Positions 1 to 6,759 of a stretch of DNA of 12,838 bases are shown piece by piece. The stretch's first letter is position 1. Each line of letters starts with the position of its first letter. Origin of the DNA: Altererythrobacter sp. Its GTDB lineage: Bacteria > Pseudomonadota > Alphaproteobacteria > Sphingomonadales > Sphingomonadaceae. The DNA lies in the NCBI GenBank assembly GCA_023299945.1, contig JALZVZ010000102.1:1-12838 (forward strand), given 5' to 3'. A program made the translations under genes and the position numbers. The notes under the pieces were generated by a model. The model was not told where the DNA came from. It saw only the letters and a program-made list of their open reading frames with translations, and ran no database searches.

Positions 1-314
1 ATGATTTGCGCGAAAGCCCAGCGCGCATGGTTGCTGCAACTTTGGCCCGCGAATATGGCGAGCGTGTGCAAGTGGTTGAGCCCTATATTCCAGAATTACC
101 GCCTGAATTCACTGGTACGGGTGCAGGCCATGTCGACATCGATACCGCATTGGAGGAATGCGATATTATGATTGTTCTGGTGGATCACGACATCTTTAAG
201 TCGGTCCCGCTGGAAGAGCGCGCAGCAAAACACGTCTATGACACGCGCGGGATTTGGCCGGATCAGCCTTTGCATAAACCCGCAGAACCAGTGGAATTGC
301 GCAAGGCTGGTTAA
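1..314 (+). CDS. UDP-N-acetyl-D-mannosamine dehydrogenase-like protein, C-terminal part (5' end outside window)
   Basis: This is the last ~104 codons of a nucleotide-sugar dehydrogenase. The reading frame is open from the first bases (frame starting at base 3), so the gene begins upstream of the window. The visible segment opens with DLRESPAR, typical of the UDP-binding C-terminal domain of the UDP-glucose/GDP-mannose dehydrogenase family, and ends with VYDTRGIW. That second motif is closest to the WecC branch, which oxidises UDP-ManNAc to UDP-ManNAcA for surface polysaccharide. The catalytic Cys/Lys and the Rossmann domain lie outside the window, so the exact sugar substrate is inferred, not shown. 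The gene converges on fabI, with 107 bases between the two stop codons. A close relative such as UDP-glucose 6-dehydrogenase cannot be excluded. Confidence 0.75.
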   Translation, partial: DLRESPARMVAATLAREYGERVQVVEPYIPELPPEFTGTGAGHVDIDTALEECDIMIVLVDHDIFKSVPLEERAAKHVYDTRGIWPDQPLHKPAEPVELRKAG

Positions 315-320
315 AAATAG

Positions 321-370
321 GGCGAGGCCAGACGAGGCCAGATGAGGCCAAAGCTGAGATGGGCTGAGAT
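321..370. repeat. Short 10-bp-period tandem repeats between convergent genes
   Basis: Three near-identical 10-base units run in exact register at 321-330, 331-340 and 341-350 (GGCGAGGCCA, GACGAGGCCA, GATGAGGCCA). They are followed by two further 10-base units at 351-360 and 361-370 that share GCTGAGAT. The block lies just after the stop codon of the dehydrogenase-like gene. It is too short to be a recognised element and probably arose by replication slippage. Confidence 0.6.
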
Positions 371-394
371 CACCGGCACAAAACACCTGATCTC
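366..394. terminator. Possible bidirectional terminator hairpin between convergent genes
   Basis: A perfect 7-base inverted repeat, GAGATCA (366-372) and TGATCTC (388-394), flanks a 15-base loop. It sits between the stop codon at 314 and the fabI stop at 422-424. There is no proper T-run on either strand (only a short A-run in the loop), so termination is only inferred from the position between converging genes. Confidence 0.3.
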
Positions 395-421
395 CGCGTC
401 ATTTGGCCAGACAAATCGGCC

Positions 422-1261
422 CTATTGGACAAGCCCAATATCAGGCGCATCTTCTTGCTTCATACCAACCACATGATAGCCCGCATCAACGTGATGCACT
501 TCTCCGGTCACCCCTGACGACAAGTCAGAGAGGAAGTACAATCCTGATCCGCCGACATCGTCAATCGAGACATTACGGCGCAAAGGCGAGTTCAATTCGT
601 TCCATTTCAGGATGTAGCGGAAATCGCCAATCCCGCTGGCGGCCAAGGTCTTGATCGGTCCGGCAGAGATCGCATTGACGCGGATGTTTTTCGGACCCAA
701 ATCATTGGCGAGATAACGCACGCTGGTCTCCAATGCTGCCTTGGCAACGCCCATCACATTGTAATGCGGCATGACTTTTTCAGCGCCATAATAGGTGAGC
801 GTTACGATCGAGCCGCCACCGCTGATGGTTCCATCCTCGTTCACGACCTTTGGCGGCATCATTTCTGAGGCGCGTTTTGCGACAGCTACCAGCGAATAAG
901 CCGAAATATTCATCGTCATCAGGAAGTTGTCGAGGCTTGTATCGAGATATTTGCCGCGCAGCTCATTTTTGTCGGAAAAACCGATGGCATGGACGACAAA
1001 ATCCAGCGTCTCCCAGCGGGTTTTCAGCGTATCAAATGCTGCATCCAATGCCTCCATATCCGATACATCACATTCGAGCAGAAAATCCGAACCCAGCTCT
1101 GCAGCCAAGGGTTTAACCCGCTTGGCCAAAGCCTCGCCCTGATAAGAAAACGCCAGCTCAGCGCCCTGTGCGGCCAATTGCTTGGCAATTCCCCAAGCCA
1201 GTGATTTGTTATTCGCAAGGCCCATAATTAGGCCGCGTTTTCCCTGCATCAAACCGCTCAT
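422..1261 (-). CDS. fabI: Enoyl-[acyl-carrier-protein] reductase, NADH type (FabI)
   Basis: FabI catalyses the last reduction in each round of type II fatty-acid elongation, turning trans-2-enoyl-ACP into acyl-ACP with NAD(P)H in the cytoplasm. The 279-residue product has the usual FabI length plus a short C-terminal tail. Visible features are the divergent nucleotide-binding loop GLANNKSLAWGIA (14-26), HAIGF (91-95), and the catalytic Tyr-x6-Lys pair Y167/K174 with the second family tyrosine at Y157. The SAGPIKTLAASGI segment (199-211) is the typical substrate loop. The glycine equivalent to the triclosan-contact Gly of E. coli FabI is present (G94), so this looks like a standard triclosan-sensitive type (inference). 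Its ATG overlaps the stop of the upstream yihY-like gene as ATGA, which implies translational coupling within a dnaJ-yihY-fabI transcript. Confidence 0.96.
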   Translation of the reverse strand: MSGLMQGKRGLIMGLANNKSLAWGIAKQLAAQGAELAFSYQGEALAKRVKPLAAELGSDFLLECDVSDMEALDAAFDTLKTRWETLDFVVHAIGFSDKNELRGKYLDTSLDNFLMTMNISAYSLVAVAKRASEMMPPKVVNEDGTISGGGSIVTLTYYGAEKVMPHYNVMGVAKAALETSVRYLANDLGPKNIRVNAISAGPIKTLAASGIGDFRYILKWNELNSPLRRNVSIDDVGGSGLYFLSDLSSGVTGEVHHVDAGYHVVGMKQEDAPDIGLVQ

Positions 1262-2145
1262 TCAGCGTGCTCCTCTTCTGTGTTTTTGTCGTCGCTTGTT
1301 TTACCACCGGGCACTTGCGCCAGCGAAGCATTTAATTCTGCGCCCATAACCAGTCCCAGCCCCACGAGCCAGAAAAAGAATAGCACCACCATGATCCCAG
1401 CCAGACTGCCATAGATCAAATCATAGGTGATCGCGCGGTTGATAATCGGCGGCAAAGCACTGGTCACCGCAAACCACCATAGGCTTGTGGCCAAGGCTCC
1501 GGGCCATTTGGGATAGGCGCGGGCGCGATATTCACTCGGCGTCAGTGTCAGAAATAGCAAATAAAGCGAGACCGCCAGACTGATTGCGGGCACTGCGCGC
1601 GACAATTCCAAGCTGGAAACTGTGTCGGCCAATTGCGGGGTCCAATTGCGAATAAACTGCTGAGCTGTGCCGATGGCAACTTGCGCAAACAGCGAGCCAA
1701 TCATCAGCATTATCGCAAGCAGGCTGATGCCGATACTAACCAGCCGCGACAACCAAAATGCTGAGCTCGGGGTGGTATCATAAGCGCGGCGCAAAACATC
1801 ACGGATGGATTCGATCAGGCCCGAAATCGTCCAAAGGCCAACCGCGGCCCCCATCCACAACAACAATCCTGAGCTGGCCTGCACGGTGTTGCGGGCTACC
1901 GGTTCAATAATCGCTGCGACATTGGGCGGGGTTGCGGCCAGCACGGCGCTGATCATTTCCATCTGATCCACGCTGTCGCCTAGCAGGGGAAATAGAACGG
2001 CGCCTAGAATGAAGAACGGGAAGATGGCGAGCATCGACAAATAGGCCAAATTGCCCGCGTGAATAAAGCCATCATCCCATGTTCGCACAGCCGTACGCCG
2101 AGCGATCGCCAAACCGCGTGATTTGTGATGTTGGCTGATTGGCAT
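1258..2145 (-). CDS. YihY/BrkB (virulence factor BrkB) family inner-membrane protein
   Basis: A 295-residue polytopic membrane protein of the YihY/UPF0761 (BrkB) family; many members were once misnamed ribonuclease BN. About six membrane segments can be read, near residues 32-56, 91-113, 134-158, 183-203, 215-236 and 245-268. The family hallmarks are the N-terminal WDDGFIHAGNLAYLSMLAIFP block (23-43) and the C-terminal YGSLAGIMVVLFFFW block (245-259). The tail (280-295) is hydrophilic and acidic. The molecular function of the family is not established; transport or envelope roles have been suggested. The gene starts 51 bases after the dnaJ-like stop and overlaps fabI by four bases, so it is probably the middle gene of an operon. 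No strong ribosome binding site is visible before the ATG. Confidence 0.9.
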   Translation of the reverse strand: MPISQHHKSRGLAIARRTAVRTWDDGFIHAGNLAYLSMLAIFPFFILGAVLFPLLGDSVDQMEMISAVLAATPPNVAAIIEPVARNTVQASSGLLLWMGAAVGLWTISGLIESIRDVLRRAYDTTPSSAFWLSRLVSIGISLLAIMLMIGSLFAQVAIGTAQQFIRNWTPQLADTVSSLELSRAVPAISLAVSLYLLFLTLTPSEYRARAYPKWPGALATSLWWFAVTSALPPIINRAITYDLIYGSLAGIMVVLFFFWLVGLGLVMGAELNASLAQVPGGKTSDDKNTEEEHAE

Positions 2146-2196
2146 GGGTTAGATGGGGCCTTTTTGGTTCAGACTGCCGCTTTTAAACTGGCACGC

Positions 2197-3144
2197 TCAA
2201 AAACCAAACTTTGCGCGCGGATTGCTGTCATCGCTCCACCCTTCAAGCCGCTCGGTAAGCTCGGCTGTATCCTCAGGCATTTGCACCTCAAGCGTAACCA
2301 GCTGATCGCCATTTTCGCCCGATTTGGTGCTGAAGCCCTTTCCTTTAAGGCGCATGACTGTGCCGCCATTGGTGCCCGGTGTAATCGTCAGCATAACGGG
2401 GCCGGTTGCGGTGGGGCATTTAACCTTTGCACCGTGCAATGCTTCGTCAATGGTGATCGGCAGGTCGAGCCTGATATGGTCACCTTCGCGCCGGAAAAAC
2501 GGATGCGCGCCGACTTCGATTAAGACCAGACCGTCGCCTTTTCCGCCCGCGCCTTCATGGCCTTTGCCTTTCAGCCGCATTTGCGTGCCATCCTCGACAC
2601 CGGCAGGCAATTTCAAGGAGATGGTTTTGCCATCCGCCATGGTGATGCGCTGATCATTACGGGTTGCGGCATCTACGAAAGCCACAGCAAGGCGGTAATG
2701 AATATCTGCGCCCTTTTGTGGGGGAGGTCGCCGGGTTTGACCGCCAAATCCGCCGGCTCCTCTTGATGCGCCGCCGCCGCCGAATAATCCTTCGAACAGA
2801 TCACCGAGGTCCATCTCGCCAGCCTGTCCGCCGGGCTGACCCTGCGGACCTCTCGGGCGTCCTCTTCCCATTCCGGGGCCCATTCCGCCACCAAATCCGC
2901 CGCCGCCAAAGGGATTGGTTGGATTGCCCTCTGCATCAATTTCGCCGCGATCAAATGCTGCGCGTTTCGTGCTATCGGACAACAGATCATAGGCATTTGT
3001 GGCTTGGCTAAAGCGTTCAGATGCCTTGGGGTTATCCTTGTTGCGATCAGGATGCAGCTGCTTGGCAAGGGTGCGATAGGCGCTCTTGATCTCTTTTTCA
3101 GATGCGGTGCGCGCTACGCCAAGGGTTTTATAGGGGTCGGACAT
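2197..3144 (-). CDS. J-domain co-chaperone, DnaJ C-terminal type without zinc finger (CbpA-like)
   Basis: A 315-residue DnaJ-family co-chaperone that would stimulate a DnaK-type Hsp70 ATPase and deliver substrates. Domains in order: a J domain at 1-68 with the essential HPD motif at 31-33; a long glycine-rich linker (about 79-136) containing [12 protein letters not shown]; then the two beta-barrel substrate-binding domains of the DnaJ C-terminal region (about 145-290) with the repeated MRLKGKG motif at 189-195 and 264-270. The four CxxCxGxG zinc-finger repeats of true DnaJ are absent, which makes this a class B (CbpA-like) protein and not DnaJ itself. It is the first gene of the minus-strand cluster with yihY and fabI, and diverges from the small protein gene at 3372. 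Start codon chosen from the canonical J-domain beginning ([10 protein letters not shown]); the upstream Shine-Dalgarno is weak. Confidence 0.93.
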   Translation of the reverse strand: MSDPYKTLGVARTASEKEIKSAYRTLAKQLHPDRNKDNPKASERFSQATNAYDLLSDSTKRAAFDRGEIDAEGNPTNPFGGGGFGGGMGPGMGRGRPRGPQGQPGGQAGEMDLGDLFEGLFGGGGASRGAGGFGGQTRRPPPQKGADIHYRLAVAFVDAATRNDQRITMADGKTISLKLPAGVEDGTQMRLKGKGHEGAGGKGDGLVLIEVGAHPFFRREGDHIRLDLPITIDEALHGAKVKCPTATGPVMLTITPGTNGGTVMRLKGKGFSTKSGENGDQLVTLEVQMPEDTAELTERLEGWSDDSNPRAKFGF

Positions 3145-3316
3145 CGCCGCTAGCTAAGAGTTACAATGGCTTGGCGCAAGCGCTGTGTGCTCGGTGACTA
3201 ACCCACGCCGGTGGGGATGGCGAGGCGCTGAACCGCATAAAACATCCAAAACCGTGGCTTTTGCGTGACGGTTTGCTGCAATGCGGCGTGGCGCGCCAAG
3301 TAATCATTGTGTATTG

Positions 3317-3328
3317 GCAAAGCTTTGC
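3317..3328. promoter_or_regulatory. Perfect 12-base palindrome in promoter region, possible operator
   Basis: GCAAAGCTTTGC is a perfect 12-base palindrome located 44 bases before the preferred start (3372) of the small protein gene, and inside the 227-base region shared with the divergent dnaJ-like gene. The position suits a repressor or activator site, but no regulator is known and no experimental signal can be read from sequence alone. Confidence 0.3.
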
Positions 3329-3371
3329 GATAAGACCAACGAGTTAAAGTTTTGAAATGAAGGTTCGTATT

Positions 3372-3593
3372 ATGGTTCGGAAAAATATTTTGGCAGGCGT
3401 TGCGGCTCTTGGCCTCATGACAACTTCTGTTGTTGCTCAAGCAGACGCTCCTGTAGCTGCCCCTATCAGCGGTGAAAGCCAGCTTGGCGGCGAAAGCAGC
3501 GGCGGTTTGATCGCGCTTTTTGCCGTTTTGGCTGTTGTTGTGGTTGGCGCCTTTGCGTTGACCGACGGTGGTGACGCGCCGATTAGCGCCTAA
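3372..3593 (+). CDS. Small exported protein with C-terminal membrane segment, unknown function
   Basis: Unrecognised by name; small proteins of this design occur in sphingomonads (recalled, not searched). The 73-residue product has a positively charged start (MVRKN), a hydrophobic core and a plausible signal-peptidase site after AQA (22-24). A short Ala/Pro/Ser/Gly-rich stretch follows, then a strongly hydrophobic helix at about 45-63, and a tail GGDAPISA. It is therefore probably a tiny envelope protein, periplasmic N-terminal to the second helix. An in-frame ATG lies five codons upstream at 3357. I prefer 3372 because GAAGG at 3358-3362 is well spaced for it, whereas 3357 has no such site. 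The gene is monocistronic: promoter region upstream, strong terminator immediately after. Confidence 0.75.
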   Translation: MVRKNILAGVAALGLMTTSVVAQADAPVAAPISGESQLGGESSGGLIALFAVLAVVVVGAFALTDGGDAPISA

Positions 3594-3615
3594 TTCACGC
3601 AAACTTGCGGTAAAG

Positions 3616-3650
3616 ACGGCCCGGCTTCTTCATTGAGGCTGGGCCGTTTT
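3616..3650 (+). terminator. Intrinsic terminator after small exported protein gene
   Basis: ACGGCCCGGC (3616-3625) pairs with GCTGGGCCGT (3638-3647) over ten positions with one G-U wobble, a 12-base loop, and a following T-rich stretch (TTTTGCGTTT from 3647). It lies 23 bases after the stop codon at 3593 and separates this gene from pdxH. Confidence 0.85.
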
Positions 3651-3700
3651 GCGTTTGCTGTTATAGCTGTTTGCAAGAAATGTAATCGCTAGGCATATTT

Positions 3701-4333
3701 ATGAGTGATATCGACAATCCCAATGAAAGCGTAATTCCCGCGAGCGATCCGCTGGGTCTGTTTGAAAATTGGTTTGCCGAGGCGCACCAATCTGAGCCCA
3801 ATGATCCCAATGCCGTTGCACTGGCAACGGCGACACCTGCGGGCGCGCCGTCGGTGCGGATGGTCCTTCTGAAGGGGCACGGCGCCAGCGATGATGGCGG
3901 CGCGGAATTCACATTCTACACCAATGCGCAGAGCCGCAAAGGCGAAGAAATCCGCAGCAATATGCAGGCGGCTCTGCTGTTCCATTGGAAAAGCTTGCGC
4001 CGGCAAATCCGGATTGAGGGGGCGTTGCAGGAAGTCTCCCCAGAGCAAGCGGATGCCTATTTCCATTCGCGCGCCCACAAATCGCAAGTTGCATCGGCGG
4101 CGTCCGATCAGTCGCGAACACTCACCCAGCGCGCCGATTATTTTGAACGCGCTGATGCCATTGCCGCTGAATATCCCGAAGGCACACTGGTGCCGCGCCC
4201 GCCGCATTGGACCGGTTTTAGTGTAAAAGCGCAGCGGATCGAATTTTGGCTCGACCGTCCAGGCCGGATGCATGACCGGCGTATGTTCACGCGCTCTGGA
4301 AGCGCATGGACTAGCGAATTGCTCTACCCATAG
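3701..4333 (+). CDS. pdxH: Pyridoxamine/pyridoxine 5'-phosphate oxidase
   Basis: PdxH oxidises pyridoxine or pyridoxamine 5'-phosphate to pyridoxal 5'-phosphate using FMN and oxygen. The 210-residue length is normal for the family. Alignment by eye to E. coli PdxH places the FMN/substrate segment SVRMVLLKG at 51-59 (K59), FYTNAQSRKG at 72-81, and YFHSRAHKSQ at 120-129 (Y120, R124, S128 equal the substrate-phosphate contacts Y129, R133, S137). RMHDR at 189-193 supplies R189 and H191, equal to active-site R197/H199. The C-terminus is ELLYP where E. coli has RLAP, a minor variation. The terminator upstream and the 10-base gap to the phzF-family gene indicate that pdxH is first in a two-gene unit. 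The ribosome binding site is weak. Confidence 0.95.
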   Translation: MSDIDNPNESVIPASDPLGLFENWFAEAHQSEPNDPNAVALATATPAGAPSVRMVLLKGHGASDDGGAEFTFYTNAQSRKGEEIRSNMQAALLFHWKSLRRQIRIEGALQEVSPEQADAYFHSRAHKSQVASAASDQSRTLTQRADYFERADAIAAEYPEGTLVPRPPHWTGFSVKAQRIEFWLDRPGRMHDRRMFTRSGSAWTSELLYP

Positions 4334-4343
4334 GATTACGCAA

Positions 4344-5162
4344 ATGACCCAAGCCATTCCCTATTGGCATGTTGATGCCTTCGCCTCTGAAGTTTTTGCG
4401 GGCAATCAAGCCGCCGTCATGGTTCTGGATGAATGGCTTGCCGACGATGTGCTCGTCAAAATCGGCGGGGAGAATATGTTCGCCGAGACAGCCTTTGTTG
4501 TGCGGGATGCGACCGGAGAAGCAGACTGGGAACTGCGCTGGACCACGCCGACTTATGAGATTGCCTTGTGCGGCCATGCGACATTGGCGGCGGGGCATGT
4601 CTTGCTGGAGCATCATGAATGGGGCGAAGGCCAAGACCGTGTGACCTTCCGCACCCGCAAATCGGGCATTTTAGAAGTTCGCCGGTCAGGTGATGGCTAT
4701 GAAGTGGGCCTGCCCGCGATCCATACCCAGCCGCGTGCCCATCCTGAGGCGGTGAAATTGCTGGGGGCGGAGCCGCTGCTGGTTCACCGCAATGACGCGC
4801 TCTACAATATCTTCCTGTTCGAAAACGAGGCGCAAATCCGCGCGCTTGATCCTGATCTGCGCGGTTTAGGCAAATTGGGCGTCGACCAGTTTGATTGCAC
4901 AGCACCGGGAGACAATAGCGACATCATCAGCCGTGTGTTTGTGCCGGGCGCAGGGGTGGATGAGGACTCCGTGACCGGCTCTGCCCATGCCGCGCTCACG
5001 CCCTTTTGGGCCGAGCGATTGGGGCGGAATAGCTTTACCGCGCATCAAGCATCGGCGCGGGGCGGTGACTTAACCTGCACATTAGAGGGCGCCGAAACCG
5101 ATAGGCGCGTTTGGCTCGGAGGTCCGTGCACCACGGTTGTGGCAGGCACATTTTTTATCTGA
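4344..5162 (+). CDS. PhzF-family isomerase/epimerase-like protein
   Basis: A 272-residue member of the PhzF/diaminopimelate-epimerase-fold family. The founding enzyme isomerises DHHA in phenazine synthesis, but most genomic copies lie outside phenazine clusters and act on unknown small metabolites. That is the case here, since no phz genes are nearby. Family motifs are visible: VDAFASEVFAGNQAAV (10-25), the general acid/base glutamate in NMFAET (44-49, E48), CGHAT (76-80) and EDSVTGSAH (207-215) with D208. Start chosen at the ATG at 4344, preceded by AGGA eight bases upstream; a longer open frame from 4272 would overlap pdxH by 62 bases and adds non-family residues. It is probably co-transcribed with pdxH. 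Its 3' end overlaps the converging serine hydrolase gene by eight bases. Confidence 0.9.
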   Translation: MTQAIPYWHVDAFASEVFAGNQAAVMVLDEWLADDVLVKIGGENMFAETAFVVRDATGEADWELRWTTPTYEIALCGHATLAAGHVLLEHHEWGEGQDRVTFRTRKSGILEVRRSGDGYEVGLPAIHTQPRAHPEAVKLLGAEPLLVHRNDALYNIFLFENEAQIRALDPDLRGLGKLGVDQFDCTAPGDNSDIISRVFVPGAGVDEDSVTGSAHAALTPFWAERLGRNSFTAHQASARGGDLTCTLEGAETDRRVWLGGPCTTVVAGTFFI

Positions 5163-6333
5163 CGGGATAAAGCTCAAAAATATCGGCCAGCTCGCTCATC
5201 ATCACGCGGCGCTGCGGCGCATCGGAATGGCCCAGCCGCACAACGGTCACGCGCTGCTCTGGCGAAGAAACAACATATTGCCCCATATGTCCGATCAGCG
5301 AAAAGGTGCTGGCGGGCGCGCGTTTGGGGAAGAGCGGATGCGTCTCATCAGACCCATCCTCGCGATGTTCGCGGTTTAGCCATATTTGAAAGCCGTAATG
5401 TTCAGAGCGCGAGCTGGGCGTCAGCATTTGATCGACCCAGCGTTTTGGCACCAATTGTTCGCCCCGAGGCGCCTTGCCGCCGCGCCGCAGAAATTCGCCC
5501 ATCTTTGCCCAATCGCGCGCTGTGCCATGCATCAGACTGCCGCCGATCATCGTGCCAGCGGCATCGAATTCCAATTCCATCGATGTCATGCCAAGCGGGA
5601 CAAATAGCCTAGCTTGCAAATATTCGCGCACCGTCTTGGCGCGAAATTCAGGATCGTCATTATCCTCTGTCAAAACGCGGGCGGCAATATCGGCAAGGAT
5701 GACGGTGGTATTGGAGGAATATTCAAACCGCGCGCCCGGCTCTGCCTCCAAGGGCTGCTCCTCCGCCCATTTCGCCATATCATCGCGGCCATCAAGGAGC
5801 AGCATGCGCACCTCACCGGATTCGTAAGGCGGATCGCCCGCCTCTGTATGGCGCAACCCGCTGCGCATTTGCAGCAATTGCCGCACTGTAATCTCGCCGC
5901 GCGCATCGCCGGGCCGCTGCCACAGAGCAATGGGCGGGCTATCATCCAGCTTGAGCCGTCCATCTGCGACCAGCATGCCGATCATCACTGCAGTGATTGT
6001 CTTGGCCATCGACCAGCTGATCATGCGCGTGTCGGCGTCATATCCTGCGCCATATCGCTCGGCTGCAATCTGCCCATCATTCAGCACCAGCAAAGCCCGT
6101 GTTTCGCCGAGGCCTTCCTTGGAAAATAGCTCATCCACGGCCCTCGCCAAATCTTCTTTTGGTGTCGCGGCATTGTCTGTGATGGCGGCCAGGGCTTCGT
6201 CTGATAGGGGCGGCGGACCAACGACAGGCTCGCTGCATGCGGCTAAAGATGCGGCAAGGACTGGCAGTATCGCAAAAGCGGCGATAGAGGTGCGCAAAAG
6301 GGTTTTGGGCGGCGTATTGGTGGATGCAATCAT
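5155..6333 (-). CDS. Serine hydrolase, class C beta-lactamase fold, predicted lipoprotein
   Basis: A 392-residue protein of the beta-lactamase/transpeptidase-like superfamily (class C fold; includes esterases, 6-aminohexanoate-oligomer hydrolases and penicillin-binding proteins). Residues 14-32 form a hydrophobic export signal ending in the lipobox LAAC with C33, so it is probably a membrane lipoprotein facing the periplasm. The catalytic SxxK is SMAK (S108, K111), the tyrosine motif is YSSN (Y205), and HMG (349-351) occupies the position of the third, KTG-like motif. ILLMRSGL-like sequence (QLLQMRSGL, 152-160) is typical of the family. The HMG in place of KTG and the overall pattern suggest an esterase or amidase and not a resistance beta-lactamase (inference); the substrate is unknown. 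It is divergent from the small protein gene at 6370, with 36 bases between start codons. Confidence 0.88.
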   Translation of the reverse strand: MIASTNTPPKTLLRTSIAAFAILPVLAASLAACSEPVVGPPPLSDEALAAITDNAATPKEDLARAVDELFSKEGLGETRALLVLNDGQIAAERYGAGYDADTRMISWSMAKTITAVMIGMLVADGRLKLDDSPPIALWQRPGDARGEITVRQLLQMRSGLRHTEAGDPPYESGEVRMLLLDGRDDMAKWAEEQPLEAEPGARFEYSSNTTVILADIAARVLTEDNDDPEFRAKTVREYLQARLFVPLGMTSMELEFDAAGTMIGGSLMHGTARDWAKMGEFLRRGGKAPRGEQLVPKRWVDQMLTPSSRSEHYGFQIWLNREHREDGSDETHPLFPKRAPASTFSLIGHMGQYVVSSPEQRVTVVRLGHSDAPQRRVMMSELADIFELYPVR

Positions 6334-6342
6334 AGCCGCAGT

Positions 6343-6357
6343 CTTGGCGCATCCAAG
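6343..6357. promoter_or_regulatory. Small inverted repeat overlapping a Shine-Dalgarno between divergent starts
   Basis: CTTGG (6343-6347) and CCAAG (6353-6357) form a perfect 5-base inverted repeat around CGCAT. The right arm shares bases with the purine-rich ribosome binding site AAGGGGG (6355-6361) of the gene at 6370. If transcribed, the stem could partly hide that site. The stem is short, so the effect is speculative. Confidence 0.25.
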
Positions 6358-6369
6358 GGGGAATTGGCA

Positions 6370-6729
6370 ATGGCATTAAGAGCAAAAAAGGGGCGTATTT
6401 CTTCTGCGTACAGGTCGCGCCGTTGGCCGTGGGTGCTGTTGATTTTGTTCCTGATTGTCTTTGCGGCCGCCTATTATTTCCGCGTGCCGGCATCCGGATA
6501 TGCGCAAACCGCCACGGCCTATTCTGCGCGCGTCGCGTGTTCCTGCCGCTTTGTTGCAGGGCGTGATTTGGAGGATTGCAAAAAGGACCGGTTGGCAGGG
6601 ATGGAGCTGGTGACTTTGGTTGAGGATGCCGATGCCAAAAGCGTCACCGCGCGCTTCCCTCTGATCGCAAGTGATACAGCGTCCTATCGCAAGGGCTTTG
6701 GTTGCGTCTTGGAAAAATGGGAAGATTAG
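6370..6729 (+). CDS. Small membrane-anchored protein with CSC motif, unknown function
   Basis: A 119-residue protein with a basic N-terminus (1-19), one strong transmembrane segment (about 20-37) and a small, presumably periplasmic, domain. That domain holds four cysteines: C57 and C59 in ACSCRFVAGRDLEDC, C70, and C112 in YRKGFGCVLE. Pairs of disulfides are plausible. The pattern of a Cys-containing FVAGR-L segment, then a VTARFPL-like strand, then YRxGxGC resembles, from memory, a region found N-terminal to the catalytic domain of some larger serine hydrolases. This is notable because the gene is head-to-head with a serine hydrolase gene. No enzyme motif is seen. Start at the ATG 6370 is supported by AAGGGGG eight bases upstream; a TTG two codons earlier is less likely. 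Confidence 0.75.
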   Translation: MALRAKKGRISSAYRSRRWPWVLLILFLIVFAAAYYFRVPASGYAQTATAYSARVACSCRFVAGRDLEDCKKDRLAGMELVTLVEDADAKSVTARFPLIASDTASYRKGFGCVLEKWED

Positions 6730-6751
6730 GCAGCACTAACGCCTTTGCTGC
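6730..6751. terminator. Weak hairpin between converging genes
   Basis: GCAGC (6730-6734) and GCTGC (6747-6751) can pair across a 12-base loop in the 30-base gap between the stop codons of the small protein gene and mnmA. There is no T-run, so a role in termination is only a positional guess. Confidence 0.2.
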
Positions 6752-6759
6752 GTCTTCGC

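Noticed and set aside
3145..3356. Possible tRNA or small RNA in the region between the dnaJ-like gene and the small protein gene
   Set aside because: There is a short CCCAC-N4-GTGGG hairpin (3202-3215) but no T-loop GTTCRANYC signature, no acceptor pairing and no convincing fold.
3198..3602. A 134-codon minus-strand open frame opposite the small exported protein gene
   Set aside because: Its translation is low-complexity and shows no domain; the plus-strand frame has a signal peptide, a ribosome binding site and a terminator, so the minus frame is a shadow.
4272..4343. Longer start for the phzF-family gene
   Set aside because: It would overlap pdxH by 62 bases and adds 24 residues unlike the family; the ATG at 4344 has AGGA at good spacing.
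4344..5162. Phenazine biosynthesis locus suggested by the phzF-family gene
   Set aside because: No other phz gene is near; PhzF-family proteins are common outside phenazine producers.
5614..6129. A 171-codon plus-strand frame inside the serine hydrolase gene
   Set aside because: It lies entirely opposite a coding sequence with clear catalytic motifs and its product has no recognisable feature; antisense shadow.
5155..6333. Beta-lactam resistance gene suggested by the beta-lactamase fold
   Set aside because: The third motif is HMG and not KTG and the overall pattern is that of the broad esterase/amidase-like group, so resistance is not supported.
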